Source of the DNA: Pseudomonas sp. p1(2021b)
GTDB taxonomy: Bacteria > Pseudomonadota > Gammaproteobacteria > Pseudomonadales > Pseudomonadaceae
Direction: 5' to 3'
Assembly (NCBI RefSeq): GCF_020151015.1
Contig: NZ_CP083746.1
Span: 3,191,001-3,255,000, forward strand
DNA length: 64,000 nt
Both the position numbers and the translations under genes were made by a program. The stretch's first letter is position 1; the number at the start of each line of letters is the position of its first letter. The notes under the pieces were generated by a model that saw nothing but the letters and a program-made list of their open reading frames with translations, ran no database searches and was not told the origin of the DNA. Shown here in pieces: positions 1 through 9,131 of this stretch.

Positions 1-348
1 GTCACTTGGACCGAGCTGGCCGACTACCGCCTGATCGGCGTAGGTCGCCTGAGCGGTAACCGGATGCTGCTGGACCATGCCCTGGCCGGGCTCAACCTGC
101 GGCCCAAGTGGTTCTATGAGGTCCAGCATCTGTCCACCTCGCTGGGCATGGTCGAGGCTGGGCTGGGCGTATCGGCCATGCCCAGCCTGGCCATGCCCAG
201 CGCCGACCACCCGACGCTGGTCAGCGTGCCGTTGATCGAACCCCAGGTCACCCGCACCCTGGGCTTGGTCTATCGACGGGGGGCATCGCTGTCGCCGGCG
301 GCGGAGAAGTTCGTGTCGATCCTGTTGGACAAATGGCCCAACCGGTGA
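1..348 (+). CDS. LysR-family transcriptional regulator, C-terminal part (cut by window start)
   Basis: The reading frame is open from the first base and ends at a TGA at 346-348, giving the last 115 residues of a LysR effector-binding domain. The stretch FYEVQHLSTSLGMVEAGLGVSAMPSLAMP is typical of the second lobe, where an effector-binding regulator closes on its ligand, and the tail (LSPAAEKFVSIL) is the usual LysR ending. The DNA-binding half lies outside the window, so target and effector cannot be judged. It converges on tcuB, which ends 48 bases away on the other strand, so it need not be the tcu regulator. Family call is sure; function is open. Confidence 0.85.
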   Translation, partial: VTWTELADYRLIGVGRLSGNRMLLDHALAGLNLRPKWFYEVQHLSTSLGMVEAGLGVSAMPSLAMPSADHPTLVSVPLIEPQVTRTLGLVYRRGASLSPAAEKFVSILLDKWPNR

Positions 349-396
349 ACAAAACGCGCAGGACGGTACAGGGGAGAAACCAGCTGCATTCATAGC

Positions 397-1578
397 TCAC
401 TCCCCTCCCAGACCCAGGTCGTTGGGCCGGCGCTTCTCGATCGCGAACTTGAGCAGTGCCGCGCTGCGGAACAGGCCATGGGCGAACTTGCCGTAGGGCA
501 GCGTGATGAACAGCGCCATGACCGTGCCCAGGTGTATCGCCAGCAGGATCGCCATCGCGGCGGTATCGCGCAGGCCCAGCAGCGCAAGGCCCGTGGCACT
601 GACCAACAGCAGAAGCAGGATGAACGCGCGGTCCATGGGCCGCTGGGCAATATCGCCCTGCTCCGGCGCCCTACGCAGGTTCAGCAGCAACAGCCCGGCC
701 GGCCCGACGATCAGGCCAACACCGCCCAAGGTTCCGAGCAGCACCGGTGCGCTCAGCAGCGGGTACGGTGCCGGGTAGCCCAGCAAGTAGTGATACCCGG
801 TAGCGACCACCGTAGCGGCGAAGCACAACAGAAAGCCATAGAAGGTGAAGTGATGGAAGCGTCGACGCCAGAGGGTGTAGCGATCGTCTGCGTTGTTGCA
901 GCCCTGGCCATGCCCGCCGTCCAGGTACTTGAGCGTCAGAGCGGCATGTGACGCCTCGAACACTGCCCCCTTGGCCAGTTGCGCCTGCAGGGTGGCGGGC
1001 GACACCGAGCGCCAGAAGCGACGCACCGCCACGCTCAACGCCAGCGCTGCTGCGGCGAAGACGCTGCCGAACATCAGCGCCAGGGTGTTGTGCGGGAAGA
1101 CCGCATAGAAATTCCCCGCCAACCGCCCAGGCAGCAGCGTGCCGTTGACGAACAAGGCCAGCAGCAGGAACAGCGACAAGGCCACTGTCAGTGCACTGGC
1201 GACATAGATGCCGTTGCGCCGATACAAGCGCCCGAACGGGCTCGGCCAGGCATACTCGGCATAGGTCTGCCCGCGCACCTTGGCCATCGCCTGGGGCACG
1301 TTGACGGCGAACGCGTGAGGTTGGGCATACTGGCAGGCATGCAGGCAGGCGCCGCAGTTGTGGCACAGGTTGGCCAGGTAATGGATGTCGGCCTTGCCGA
1401 ACGCCAGCCTGCGGGTCATCGCCGGGAACACGGCGCAGAAGCCCTCGCAATAACGGCAGGCATTGCAGATGCGCATTTGCCGGTCCACTTCCTGTTCCTC
1501 CAGGTTCAGCACCGGAATCAGGTCGAGGGCCGGCTGGGCGGGATCAGGCTGGCGAGGATCAGGCAGTTGCGCGGTCAT
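397..1578 (-). CDS. tcuB: Tricarballylate utilisation protein TcuB (iron-sulfur membrane electron carrier)
   Basis: A 393-residue protein. The N-terminal part carries two 4Fe-4S cysteine sets (C38, C41, C44, C48 and C72, C75, C78, C82), followed by about six hydrophobic membrane segments. In Salmonella, TcuB re-oxidises the flavin of TcuA and passes electrons to the membrane while tricarballylate becomes cis-aconitate. I chose the ATG at 1578, which overlaps the end of tcuA by 20 bases, because translation further upstream is proline/alanine-rich read-through of the tcuA gene. The overlap points to coupled translation with tcuA. It could also be called CitB-type by some annotators. Confidence 0.88.
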   Translation of the reverse strand: MTAQLPDPRQPDPAQPALDLIPVLNLEEQEVDRQMRICNACRYCEGFCAVFPAMTRRLAFGKADIHYLANLCHNCGACLHACQYAQPHAFAVNVPQAMAKVRGQTYAEYAWPSPFGRLYRRNGIYVASALTVALSLFLLLALFVNGTLLPGRLAGNFYAVFPHNTLALMFGSVFAAAALALSVAVRRFWRSVSPATLQAQLAKGAVFEASHAALTLKYLDGGHGQGCNNADDRYTLWRRRFHHFTFYGFLLCFAATVVATGYHYLLGYPAPYPLLSAPVLLGTLGGVGLIVGPAGLLLLNLRRAPEQGDIAQRPMDRAFILLLLLVSATGLALLGLRDTAAMAILLAIHLGTVMALFITLPYGKFAHGLFRSAALLKFAIEKRRPNDLGLGGE

Positions 1579-3013
1579 GGCGATTCTCTTCTTTTGGATA
1601 TTGGTGCCCTGCAGCCGCTGCGGCGCGGGTGCCGGCGATGCGGCCGAAGGCGGTGCCGATGGACATGCCGACACCTGCGGTGTAGCCCTTGCCCAGTACA
1701 TTGCCCGCCATCATCTCGCCGGCGACGAACAGGTTCGGGCTGGGCTGGCCACCGAAATGCACAGCGGCGGTTTCATCGGTACGCAGCCCCAGGTAGGTGA
1801 AGGTCACGCCAGGGCGCAGTGGGTAGCCGTAGTAAGGCGGCGTATCGATCGGCTGCGCCCAATGGCTTTTCACAGGCTCCAGGCCCACGGTATGGCAGTC
1901 GTCCAGGCGGGTGTGGTCGAAAGTGCCGACCTGGCAGGCCCGGTTGTAGGCATGCACGGTCTCGACGAAGGCCTGCACGGGCAGGCCGAGCAGGCCCGCC
2001 AGCGCGTCCAGGGAGTCGGCGGTGGCGCCAGGGAAGACCGGGGGCATGAAGCGCCCGAGAGCTTTCTGGTCGATGATCGAGAACCCCACCTGCCCGGGCT
2101 GATGGGCCACAAGACGCCCCCAGATGGCATAGCGCTTGGGCCAGAAATCCTCGCCTTCGTCGTAGAAGCGCTGCCCTTCGCGGTTGACCACCACGCCCAG
2201 CGACACACAATCGATGCGCGTGCAGATACCGCCGTCGTACAAGGGCGCACGGGCGTCGATCGCCACCATGTGCGCCTGGGTCGGGTCGCCGATCGTGTCG
2301 GCGCCCTGTTCGATCATGCGGCGCAACAGGACTCCGTCGTTGAACCGCGTACCGCGGATCAGGAAATTGTCCGAAGGCCACTCCCCTCGCGCGTTCTGCC
2401 CCCAGGCCTCGCGCAGCCACTGGCGGTTGGACTCGAAACCACCGGCGGCGAGCACGCAGCTGCGCGCCTCGATGCGTTCGGCGGGCAATGGCTGCCCACG
2501 AACCTCCCGCGCCGGCACATGTGCGGCAACGAAGCGCCCGCCCTGCAGCTCGATATCGGCAACCGGCGTGTCGTAGCGTATCTGTACACCCAGGCTCTCG
2601 GCGCTGCGAAAGTAGGCATTGACCAGCGCCTTGCCACCGCCCATGAAGAATGCATTGGTCCGTGCAGTGTGCAGCGCACCGGACAACGATGGCTGGAAGT
2701 GCACGCCATGGCGGCGCATCCACCCGCGACAGGACGAAGACGCGCGTATCACCAGGCGTGCGAGCGTTTCGTCGGTCTGGCCACCGGTGACCTTGAGCAG
2801 GTCCTGCCAGAACTCTTCTTCCGGGTAGGACCCGACCAGCACGTCCTGCGGCGCGTCATGCATGCAGCGCAGGTTGCGGGTGTGTTGGGAGTTTCCGCCT
2901 CGCCAAGCGCGAGGGGCCGCTTCGAGCAGCATCACGCTGGCTCCAGCCTCCCGCGCCATCAGCGCGGCACAGAGAGCGGCATTGCCTCCTCCGATGACTA
3001 GCACGTCGATCAT
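1559..3013 (-). CDS. tcuA: FAD-dependent tricarballylate dehydrogenase TcuA
   Basis: A 484-residue flavoprotein of the fumarate reductase/succinate dehydrogenase group. The N-terminus has the FAD-binding Rossmann motif [10 protein letters not shown] at residues 8-17, and the C-terminal part has the second FAD contact ([18 protein letters not shown]). TcuA oxidises tricarballylate to cis-aconitate, which enters the TCA cycle. It is first in a two-gene unit with tcuB. The tricarballylate transporter TcuC, usual in this cluster elsewhere, is not present in the window. The upstream LysR gene in the same direction is the likely regulator. A 3-ketosteroid dehydrogenase-like flavoprotein is the alternative, but the TcuB partner argues against it. 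Confidence 0.88.
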   Translation of the reverse strand: MIDVLVIGGGNAALCAALMAREAGASVMLLEAAPRAWRGGNSQHTRNLRCMHDAPQDVLVGSYPEEEFWQDLLKVTGGQTDETLARLVIRASSSCRGWMRRHGVHFQPSLSGALHTARTNAFFMGGGKALVNAYFRSAESLGVQIRYDTPVADIELQGGRFVAAHVPAREVRGQPLPAERIEARSCVLAAGGFESNRQWLREAWGQNARGEWPSDNFLIRGTRFNDGVLLRRMIEQGADTIGDPTQAHMVAIDARAPLYDGGICTRIDCVSLGVVVNREGQRFYDEGEDFWPKRYAIWGRLVAHQPGQVGFSIIDQKALGRFMPPVFPGATADSLDALAGLLGLPVQAFVETVHAYNRACQVGTFDHTRLDDCHTVGLEPVKSHWAQPIDTPPYYGYPLRPGVTFTYLGLRTDETAAVHFGGQPSPNLFVAGEMMAGNVLGKGYTAGVGMSIGTAFGRIAGTRAAAAAGHQYPKEENRHDRATA

Positions 3014-3161
3014 TTCGCCTCCAGGTCATGAGGAGTCGAATGTTCGGGTGCTCCTCGTGACCACGGACTCTAATGAGCGGGCAAAGGGGGCGAAACGCGA
3101 TTGCCGGGGGGAGGCATTCAGTTTTTCTAAAGCGCGACCCCGGAGCTACCACAGGCCAGCT

Positions 3162-4082
3162 TCAAAGCAACCGGGCTCCCGGCCATCGGCCTTGCTCCAC
3201 CAGGTCGCGAGCGACATCCTGCAGCACAATCCGGGTCGCCAACGCCGCCGGCGAAAGTTCGTCCTCGGTCAGGCTGACGATCACATTGCGGCGTTGCGCC
3301 TGGGCCTGCTCGATGGCAAACACGCGCAAGCCCGCCTGGTGCGCCCTGGCCACCGTCGCACCGGGCTGGATGGTGGCGGCATGGCCTGCACAGACGCAAT
3401 CCATCAACAGCGACAAGCCATCGACCTCCATCACGATGCGGGCCTCCAGCCCCGCCCGCTCGAAGATCGAGCGCAATGTCGAGCGCAAGCCATGCTGTGT
3501 GCTGGGCATCACCAGCGGCAGCGTCGCGATCTGCCTCAGGGTAAGGGCCTCGCCCCAATCGTCCTGGACCAGCGGGGCCGGAACCAGCACGAACAGCCGC
3601 TCGTTCAGAAGCGGACGAACATCCAGCCGAGGCCCCGTCTCCACCTGGAACAGCACCGCCAGGTCAAGGTGCCTGGCATTGAGTTGGTTCATCAGGTAAC
3701 CCGACAGCATTTCCACCAGGTGCAGACGGATGTCGGGGTAGCGTTCACGCATCCTGTCGATCAACGCCAGGCCAAGGATCGATGCGGTGGTAGGCGCCAG
3801 CCCAACGCTGGCATACCCGCTCATGCGACCGCTTTGCGCCGCCAGGACCGCATGCTCCGCCTGGCGAAGAGCCAGGCGCGCGTGGTACTCGAAAGCCAGG
3901 CCCGCCGCCGTCGGCGATACGCCGGTACTGGAACGGGTCAGCAGCCGAGTGCTCACTTCGCTCTCCAGCTTCGACAGTTGCTGGCTCAATGCGGAGGCGC
4001 CGACCCCAAGCTCAAGCGCAGCCCTGCCAAGGCTGCCATGCTCCAATACACTCAGGAAATAGCGAAGTTGACGTAGCTCCAT
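3162..4082 (-). CDS. LysR-family regulator, probable TcuR
   Basis: A 306-residue full-length LysR protein. The N-terminal winged helix-turn-helix (ELRQLRYFLSVLEHGSLGRAA at residues 2-22, then SALSQQLSKLE) is followed by a two-lobe effector domain. It lies 148 bases upstream of tcuA and in the same direction, as tcuR does in Salmonella, so it probably activates tcuAB in response to tricarballylate. That assignment rests on position. The gap to tcuA is long enough for a separate tcuA promoter. Confidence 0.85.
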   Translation of the reverse strand: MELRQLRYFLSVLEHGSLGRAALELGVGASALSQQLSKLESEVSTRLLTRSSTGVSPTAAGLAFEYHARLALRQAEHAVLAAQSGRMSGYASVGLAPTTASILGLALIDRMRERYPDIRLHLVEMLSGYLMNQLNARHLDLAVLFQVETGPRLDVRPLLNERLFVLVPAPLVQDDWGEALTLRQIATLPLVMPSTQHGLRSTLRSIFERAGLEARIVMEVDGLSLLMDCVCAGHAATIQPGATVARAHQAGLRVFAIEQAQAQRRNVIVSLTEDELSPAALATRIVLQDVARDLVEQGRWPGARLL

Positions 4083-4161
4083 ACAAGTCTCTTTCGGCGT
4101 TGGGGGCCAATCTGCCCCCTTTCAGGGAATCATCGAAGATCGCCTGGGTTGCCTCGATGGA

Positions 4162-5217
4162 TCAAGTGCCCATGACGTAGCGCACCGTCTTTTCCAACGC
4201 TCGGGCCATATCGGGGTGTGCCAACCGATATTGTCGTTCCAGTTGCTCGCTATGACGCATGTCGAAGCGCTGCGTCTGGATGAAGTTCAACGACTCGGCA
4301 TTGACTGCCAGTCGCGCCGCCAGCCCGGGAATCGCCAACAGCCACTTGAGCAGCCCCATCGGCACATGGCGCCGAGGCGCCTTGACCCCCAGCGTGCCTG
4401 CCATCTGCTCGAGCATCTCCTTCAGGTTCGGCGTGTGCTCATGGAGCGCCAGGACCTGCCGGTTGGCCATCGAAGGGTCGAACGCCACGCAGGTGATCAT
4501 CGCCACCAGGTAATCGACGCTGACCAATGGCAACCAGTGCCTGGCGGAACCGGGAACCGCCTTGAACCGGCCTTGTGCCAGGTTCCGGATGAGTTCGGCC
4601 AGTGGTTGCCCTTCCACGATGTGCCCACTCTCGCTGTGGCCGCATACCGTGGCGGGATGCACGATCGTGTAATCCGCACCCTCGGCCTGCATATAACGGA
4701 TGACCTCGAAATGGGACTCGAACTTGCTGCCTTCGTAGCCACCCACACGGCCGTAGACTACAGGCCAATCGGTGTTTTCAGGGTGCTCGCTATCAATTCC
4801 GATACGGGCAAGGTAAGGCAGGTTCTGCAGCATGAAGCCGCCGACCATCAGCAACCGCATGCGCTGGCTCGCCGCAAGCCTGGCGACCCTCAACGCCCCT
4901 TGCACATTGATTGCGCGGGCGCGCTCCAGGGTCAGGCCCCAGGAGAACTCCGCCGCGAGATGGAAGGCCACAGAGGCTGAAGACACGCGCTGCTTGTCCG
5001 CCTCGCTGAGCCCCAACCCTTCCCTGCCGATATCGCCCTCAACGGCCTGGAGATGCGCAGGGTTGCCGCCCAATCGGCCTACCTGCTCCCTGAGGCGCTC
5101 GATGTTCCCAGGGTTGCGCATCAGCACCCAGGCCTTGTGCCCTGTCGCAGTAAGACGGGCCAGCAGATGTTGCCCCACGAACCCACTGCCGCCTGTGACG
5201 AAGCGTTCCACGCTCAT
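4162..5217 (-). CDS. Extended-type NAD(P)-dependent epimerase/dehydratase (SDR)
   Basis: A 351-residue extended short-chain dehydrogenase. The nucleotide-binding motif TGGSGFVGQHL sits at residues 8-18, and a YxxxK active-site pair is seen in GGYEGSKFESH near residue 163. The middle HPATVCGHSESGH resembles dihydroflavonol reductase or hydroxysteroid dehydrogenase relatives. The substrate is not evident. It is divergent from a MerR gene whose probable operator lies in its promoter, so it is most likely induced by that regulator in response to a small electrophile, metal or oxidant. Confidence 0.8.
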   Translation of the reverse strand: MSVERFVTGGSGFVGQHLLARLTATGHKAWVLMRNPGNIERLREQVGRLGGNPAHLQAVEGDIGREGLGLSEADKQRVSSASVAFHLAAEFSWGLTLERARAINVQGALRVARLAASQRMRLLMVGGFMLQNLPYLARIGIDSEHPENTDWPVVYGRVGGYEGSKFESHFEVIRYMQAEGADYTIVHPATVCGHSESGHIVEGQPLAELIRNLAQGRFKAVPGSARHWLPLVSVDYLVAMITCVAFDPSMANRQVLALHEHTPNLKEMLEQMAGTLGVKAPRRHVPMGLLKWLLAIPGLAARLAVNAESLNFIQTQRFDMRHSEQLERQYRLAHPDMARALEKTVRYVMGT

Positions 5218-5246
5218 GCTCGGTTCCTTGTTTGGATGATGGGCGC

Positions 5247-5278
5247 AGGCTAAGGTATAGAGCCTACTCTACAGTCAA
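5247..5278 (-). promoter_or_regulatory. MerR-type promoter/operator for the SDR gene
   Basis: On the minus strand a -35 box TTGACT (5278-5273) and a -10 box TAGCCT (5252-5247) are separated by 20 bases. The spacer holds the perfect inverted repeat TAGAG-CCTA-CTCTA (5258-5271). Long 19-20 base spacers with a central dyad are the hallmark of MerR-activated promoters, and a MerR gene starts 13 bases beyond. The -10 match is weak, as expected for an activated promoter. Confidence 0.6.
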
Positions 5279-5290
5279 GGCGTTTTTTCC

Positions 5291-5662
5291 GTGAACATAG
5301 GAGAGCTGGAGCGCCGCAGTGGTCTCGGCCGCCACGCATTGCGCTACTACGAGCAGCTCGGGCTGATCGTGGCCCATCGGCAGGCCAACAACTACCGCAG
5401 CTACAGCGAGCAGACCGTTGTCGACCTGGTGTTCATCCAGCGTGCCCAGGCCGCGGGGTTTTCACTCGCCGAAATTGGCGAGATCCTCACCGCCAAGCGG
5501 GGCAACACGATCAATTGCGCGCAAGGCGCGGCCCTGGTCGCCAGCAAGATGGCTGACATTCAAACGAAGATAGCCACCCTGCAGGCCACGTATGTTTTTC
5601 TGGAAGCGGAGCGCGCGAAGCTCGAGGCCAGTGCCATTGCCAATGGGCAGACGATTCCCTAG
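5291..5662 (+). CDS. MerR-family transcriptional regulator
   Basis: A 123-residue protein starting at GTG. The first residues NIGELERRSGLGRHALRYYEQLGLI are a standard MerR winged helix, followed by a dimerisation helix (residues about 80-115). There is one cysteine near residue 77 (TINCAQGAAL), at the start of the dimer helix where several family members bind an inducer, but no clear metal-binding loop. It is divergent from the extended SDR gene, and a MerR-type operator lies between them, so it probably controls that gene and itself. The inducer is unknown. Confidence 0.88.
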   Translation: MNIGELERRSGLGRHALRYYEQLGLIVAHRQANNYRSYSEQTVVDLVFIQRAQAAGFSLAEIGEILTAKRGNTINCAQGAALVASKMADIQTKIATLQATYVFLEAERAKLEASAIANGQTIP

Positions 5663-5762
5663 CCTTCTGTCCCTGGGCATGCTTCGCCGCCCTAGGCTTC
5701 GTCATTCCTGTCGCACGTTCACCCTGACGGCCGGGTTTTGAAACCGGGGATCCGCTTTTCTA

Positions 5763-6659
5763 TCATACCGTCCCAGGGCTCCCGCCCAAGTGGGCAAGCA
5801 AGCTTTGCATGGGCCCACTCAGTTCGCCCCACGCCTTGAAGCACAAGCACAGCTGACGCTGCGCCCAACTGTCTTGCAATGCAACCACGTGAAGGGAATA
5901 GCGCCGCCGATAGCGCTTGGCAATGCTCTGCGGCACGATCCCGATGCCAACGCCATGCGCGACCATTTCGCATAACCCTTCGAATGTCTTCATGCGGATT
6001 CGAAGGTCGAGCGGCCTACCCGCTGCACGGGCATGTTCGTCAATGTGGTCTTGCAATGCACTTCCTTGGGACAGGCCCACGAAGGGCAGCCCCAGCATGT
6101 CCGCGAACGTCACCCGCTTGCCGAGGGCGAAGGTATTCTGCGCAGCCGTGATCACGACCAAGTGGTCCCGTGCCACGGCCTGCACTTGAAGCCCATCCGC
6201 CGCAATGGCATCCGAAATCACACCCGCCTCGATCAACCCCGCGGCAACGGCGCGAACGATCTCGGTGCTGGTGCGCTCCTTGAGTTCGATACGCAAACGA
6301 GGCCGGGCGGCCAGCCATGGCGCAAGACGGCTGGGCAGGAACTCGATGAGCGCGGCGGTATTGGCATAGAGGTGCAGCGTTCCCCGGGCGCCTGCGGCGA
6401 AGTCTTGGAGCTCGCCCTTGAGCATCTCTTGCTGCCTGAGTATCAAGCGGGCGTGATGGGCCAGCGCCTCGCCGGCTTCCGTGGTGACGACGCCTCTGGG
6501 GCGTCGCTCGAGCAACGCCACCCCGGCTGCGCTTTCGATGTTGCGCAGGCGCTCGCTTGCCGAGGCCAGGGCGAGATTCGCGCTCGCGGCCCCGGCGGTG
6601 ATGCTGCCGGCATCCACGATGCACAGGAACAGCTGCAGATCTGCCAAGTCGAGGCGCAT
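5763..6659 (-). CDS. LysR-family transcriptional regulator
   Basis: A 298-residue LysR protein with N-terminal helix-turn-helix (DLADLQLFLCIVDAGSITAGA, then ASERLRNIE) and a C-terminal effector domain. The gene is divergent from a TauE/SafE exporter 114 bases away, and a 17-base inverted repeat with a T-N11-A core lies in the shared promoter. It therefore probably senses the anion or organic acid that the exporter handles. The ligand is not evident from sequence. Confidence 0.85.
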   Translation of the reverse strand: MRLDLADLQLFLCIVDAGSITAGAASANLALASASERLRNIESAAGVALLERRPRGVVTTEAGEALAHHARLILRQQEMLKGELQDFAAGARGTLHLYANTAALIEFLPSRLAPWLAARPRLRIELKERTSTEIVRAVAAGLIEAGVISDAIAADGLQVQAVARDHLVVITAAQNTFALGKRVTFADMLGLPFVGLSQGSALQDHIDEHARAAGRPLDLRIRMKTFEGLCEMVAHGVGIGIVPQSIAKRYRRRYSLHVVALQDSWAQRQLCLCFKAWGELSGPMQSLLAHLGGSPGTV

Positions 6660-6676
6660 GTGAACCCTACTCCTGC

Positions 6677-6693
6677 CTTCGGAATGTCCGAAG
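6677..6693. promoter_or_regulatory. Probable LysR operator (7-3-7 inverted repeat)
   Basis: CTTCGGA-ATG-TCCGAAG is a perfect 7-base inverted repeat with a 3-base centre. Its inner 13 bases fit the LysR T-N11-A box. It lies 17 bases upstream of the LysR start and 80 bases upstream of the exporter start, as expected for an autoregulatory and activation site. Confidence 0.6.
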
Positions 6694-6773
6694 CATCAAC
6701 TGATGTTTCCGCATTGTGCCCAGCCTCGCACGTGGCTTCAATTGGCTCAAACACATTGCTATAGAGGCCTGCG

Positions 6774-7520
6774 ATGCACGACGCTGCTTTGAACATCCTG
6801 CTGCTGATCGGCACCTTCCTGGTCGCAGGGATGGTGAAAGGCGTGACAGGCATGGGGCTTCCTACCGTAGCCATGGGGCTGCTGGGAATGATGATGCCCC
6901 CAGCCAGTGCCGCCGCGATCCTGGTCATTCCGTCCTTGGTGACCAATGTGTGGCAGCTGTTTTGCGGCCCATCAGTGGCGCGGCTGATACGCCGCCTATG
7001 GCCCATGATGCTGTGCATCACGCTCGCAACGGTTGCCGGTTCAGCATGGCTGGTCAAGGTGAATCCTGCCTGGTCTGGGTTCTCCCTTGGCGTAGCGCTC
7101 ATCGTGTACGCCATGTATGCGCTCATCGCGCCTGCCTTTTCCGTTCCCGAGCGGCTCGAGCGATGGCTGTCGCCGATGATCGGTTTGGCCACGGGTATGG
7201 TCACCGGCGCTACGGGCGTGTTCGTGATGCCGGCGGTTCCCTATCTTGGGTCGTTGCACATGAGCCGCGAGGAGTTGGTGCAGGCACTTGGCTTGTCGTT
7301 CACCGTTTCCACCCTCGCGCTCGCGACAGGGCTGCTCGCCCACGACGCGTTCCAGGTGGCGCAATTGGGCACGTCCACGCTGGCCATCGTTCCGGCCTTG
7401 GTCGGGATGTGGGCCGGTCAGGTTGTACGCAGGCGGATCAGCCCCAAGCGCTTTCGGCAGTGCTTCATGCTGTTCCTGATCGTGCTGGGGGTTGAGCTTT
7501 TTTGTCGTCCATTCTTTTGA
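6774..7520 (+). CDS. TauE/SafE-family sulfite/anion exporter
   Basis: A 248-residue polytopic inner-membrane protein with about eight hydrophobic segments and two internally similar halves: GMVKGVTGMGLPTVAMG near residue 20 and GLATGMVTGATGVFVMP near residue 140. This paired motif defines the TauE/SafE (UPF0721) family, whose members move sulfite, sulfoacetate or other organic anions. The divergent LysR protein suggests inducible expression. Its last 56 bases overlap the end of the convergent AraC gene. The true substrate is unknown. Confidence 0.85.
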   Translation: MHDAALNILLLIGTFLVAGMVKGVTGMGLPTVAMGLLGMMMPPASAAAILVIPSLVTNVWQLFCGPSVARLIRRLWPMMLCITLATVAGSAWLVKVNPAWSGFSLGVALIVYAMYALIAPAFSVPERLERWLSPMIGLATGMVTGATGVFVMPAVPYLGSLHMSREELVQALGLSFTVSTLALATGLLAHDAFQVAQLGTSTLAIVPALVGMWAGQVVRRRISPKRFRQCFMLFLIVLGVELFCRPFF

Positions 7521-8379
7521 TACGCGTTGCCGACGATCGAACAGGATGCGCATCAACTGCATCGATCGATTTCACCCAATCACGAGGGTTGAGCCCCGTC
7601 TTGCGCCGGAAGGCCCGAGCCAGCGCAGAGGGGCTTTCATACCCCACCTGGTCGGAGACCAGCGCCATGGCGGTTCCTTCCCGCAACAGTTTCTGGGCCA
7701 AACTGATTCGCCAGCTCAGCAGATAATCGGCAGGCGTCTGCCCGATTACAGCCTTGAAGCGCGCCGCATAGCTCGCGCGCGACATGTTCGATTCGCTGGC
7801 CAATTCCGATATCGACCAGGGATGTTGAGGCGTCTCGTGCATCTTGACCAATGAGCGAGACAGGCGAGCATCGGCAAGGCCGGCCATCATTCCGGACTCG
7901 AGTTGATGATGGTCGAGCAGATGCCGCAACAGCTGGATGACGGTCAGCTCGAAGAGCCGATCCAGCGTAGCGCGACGACCGCAATGGTCGCCGTCGGCCT
8001 CGGCGAACAACCATTTGACCGTGTCCGAGAGCATTGGAAGCTCGGCCAGCGGCAACACCATCACGTCAGGCAATGCTGCCGCCAGCGGGTTGTCCACACC
8101 GCCTGCAAACTCCAGGGATGCGCATTGCAAACGGGCTTCACCCGCCGGCGTGCTGGATAACTGGTGCCAGTTGGGACGAGGAATGAAAATCAGGCTCGGC
8201 TCGGTCAGCCGTACATTCGAGCGCCCCGCGACCGACAATTCCAATACCCCGCCCTGCAGTAGATGCATATGCCCCTTGCGATCTGCGCCGGTGTATTGCC
8301 TGGCGCCACAAAACCCACCGCTGTAGTACAGCTCGGCACGCACACCGTATAGCGCCAGTAGCTTGGATAAACGATCCAT
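7465..8379 (-). CDS. AraC-family regulator with cupin sensor (RclR-like)
   Basis: A 304-residue protein with an N-terminal cupin-type sensor (AraC_binding_6 style; SLIFIPRPNWHQL near residue 62) and a C-terminal double helix-turn-helix ending in FRRKTGLNPRDWV. An unusual 35-residue tail follows, overlapping the exporter gene. I chose the ATG at 8379 because homologues start at MDRLSKLL. Cysteines at residues 24 and 86 sit close to the positions of the redox-sensing cysteines known for E. coli RclR (21 and 89). The divergent neighbour is an RclC-type membrane protein. A reactive-chlorine sensing role is plausible but inferred. Confidence 0.82.
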   Translation of the reverse strand: MDRLSKLLALYGVRAELYYSGGFCGARQYTGADRKGHMHLLQGGVLELSVAGRSNVRLTEPSLIFIPRPNWHQLSSTPAGEARLQCASLEFAGGVDNPLAAALPDVMVLPLAELPMLSDTVKWLFAEADGDHCGRRATLDRLFELTVIQLLRHLLDHHQLESGMMAGLADARLSRSLVKMHETPQHPWSISELASESNMSRASYAARFKAVIGQTPADYLLSWRISLAQKLLREGTAMALVSDQVGYESPSALARAFRRKTGLNPRDWVKSIDAVDAHPVRSSATRIKRMDDKKAQPPARSGTA

Positions 8380-8563
8380 GGATTTGCGCACCTCTAGCCT
8401 GGACGATCTGCAGCAAATTCTAGACTATTTAAGCCCAAAAGAACGACGCTCCGTTGCATCATGACCCCGTACTCAAACGGCGTTGCTTGCTTCGAAAGGA
8501 AGTGCGCCGTACGCCCCCCCCTGATAAGCAGGCCCGTGCAACACACTTTCTTGGAGATCGCTC

Positions 8564-9070
8564 ATGAACACCTCTCTCGCTGACCGTTCCATCGCCACCC
8601 GCCTTCTGAACAGAGGGCTGGGCCAGCACGTCACCCGCACCGGCGTTGCAGGCATCTACGTGGCCATGGCCATCATCTACTTCTGGTTTGGAGGCATGAA
8701 GTTCACAGGCTACGAAGCAAACGGCATTCATGGCTTCGTCAGCAACAGCCCGTTGCTTTACTGGGTATACAACCTCATGAGCGTCCAAGGTTTCTCCAAC
8801 TTTCTGGGGGTTCTGGAGGTATCCATTGGCCTACTCATTGCCGGCCGGGTGTTTTCTGCCAAGTTCTCGGCGTTGGGCGGATTGCTCTCCGCAGGCCTGT
8901 TCATCACGACGCTTTCATTCATGCTGACCACCCCAGGCGTGTTCGAACCGAGCCTCGGTTTCCCTGCGATTTCCGTGGTGCCAGGCCAGTTCTTGCTCAA
9001 GGACTTGGGTTTGCTCGCCGCTTCGATTTTCATTGCCGGCACATCGATGACTGCACTCGAGCAGAAATAA
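8564..9070 (+). CDS. RclC/YkgB-like inner-membrane protein (DUF417)
   Basis: A 168-residue protein with about four membrane helices (segments near residues 25-45, 75-95, 100-125 and 138-158) and the DUF417 signatures YFWFGGMKFTGYEA and GFVSNSPLL. In E. coli the homologue RclC belongs to the reactive-chlorine resistance operon. Here it stands alone, divergent from an AraC regulator of the RclR type, without rclA or rclB beside it. Its molecular activity is not known. The start has a GGAG-like site six to eight bases upstream (cttggagatcgctc). Confidence 0.85.
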   Translation: MNTSLADRSIATRLLNRGLGQHVTRTGVAGIYVAMAIIYFWFGGMKFTGYEANGIHGFVSNSPLLYWVYNLMSVQGFSNFLGVLEVSIGLLIAGRVFSAKFSALGGLLSAGLFITTLSFMLTTPGVFEPSLGFPAISVVPGQFLLKDLGLLAASIFIAGTSMTALEQK

Positions 9071-9131
9071 AAAATCGCGTGTTTTGACAAGGGTCTTCTG
9101 CACCAGCAGAAGGCCCTCTTTCGCTCATCCC

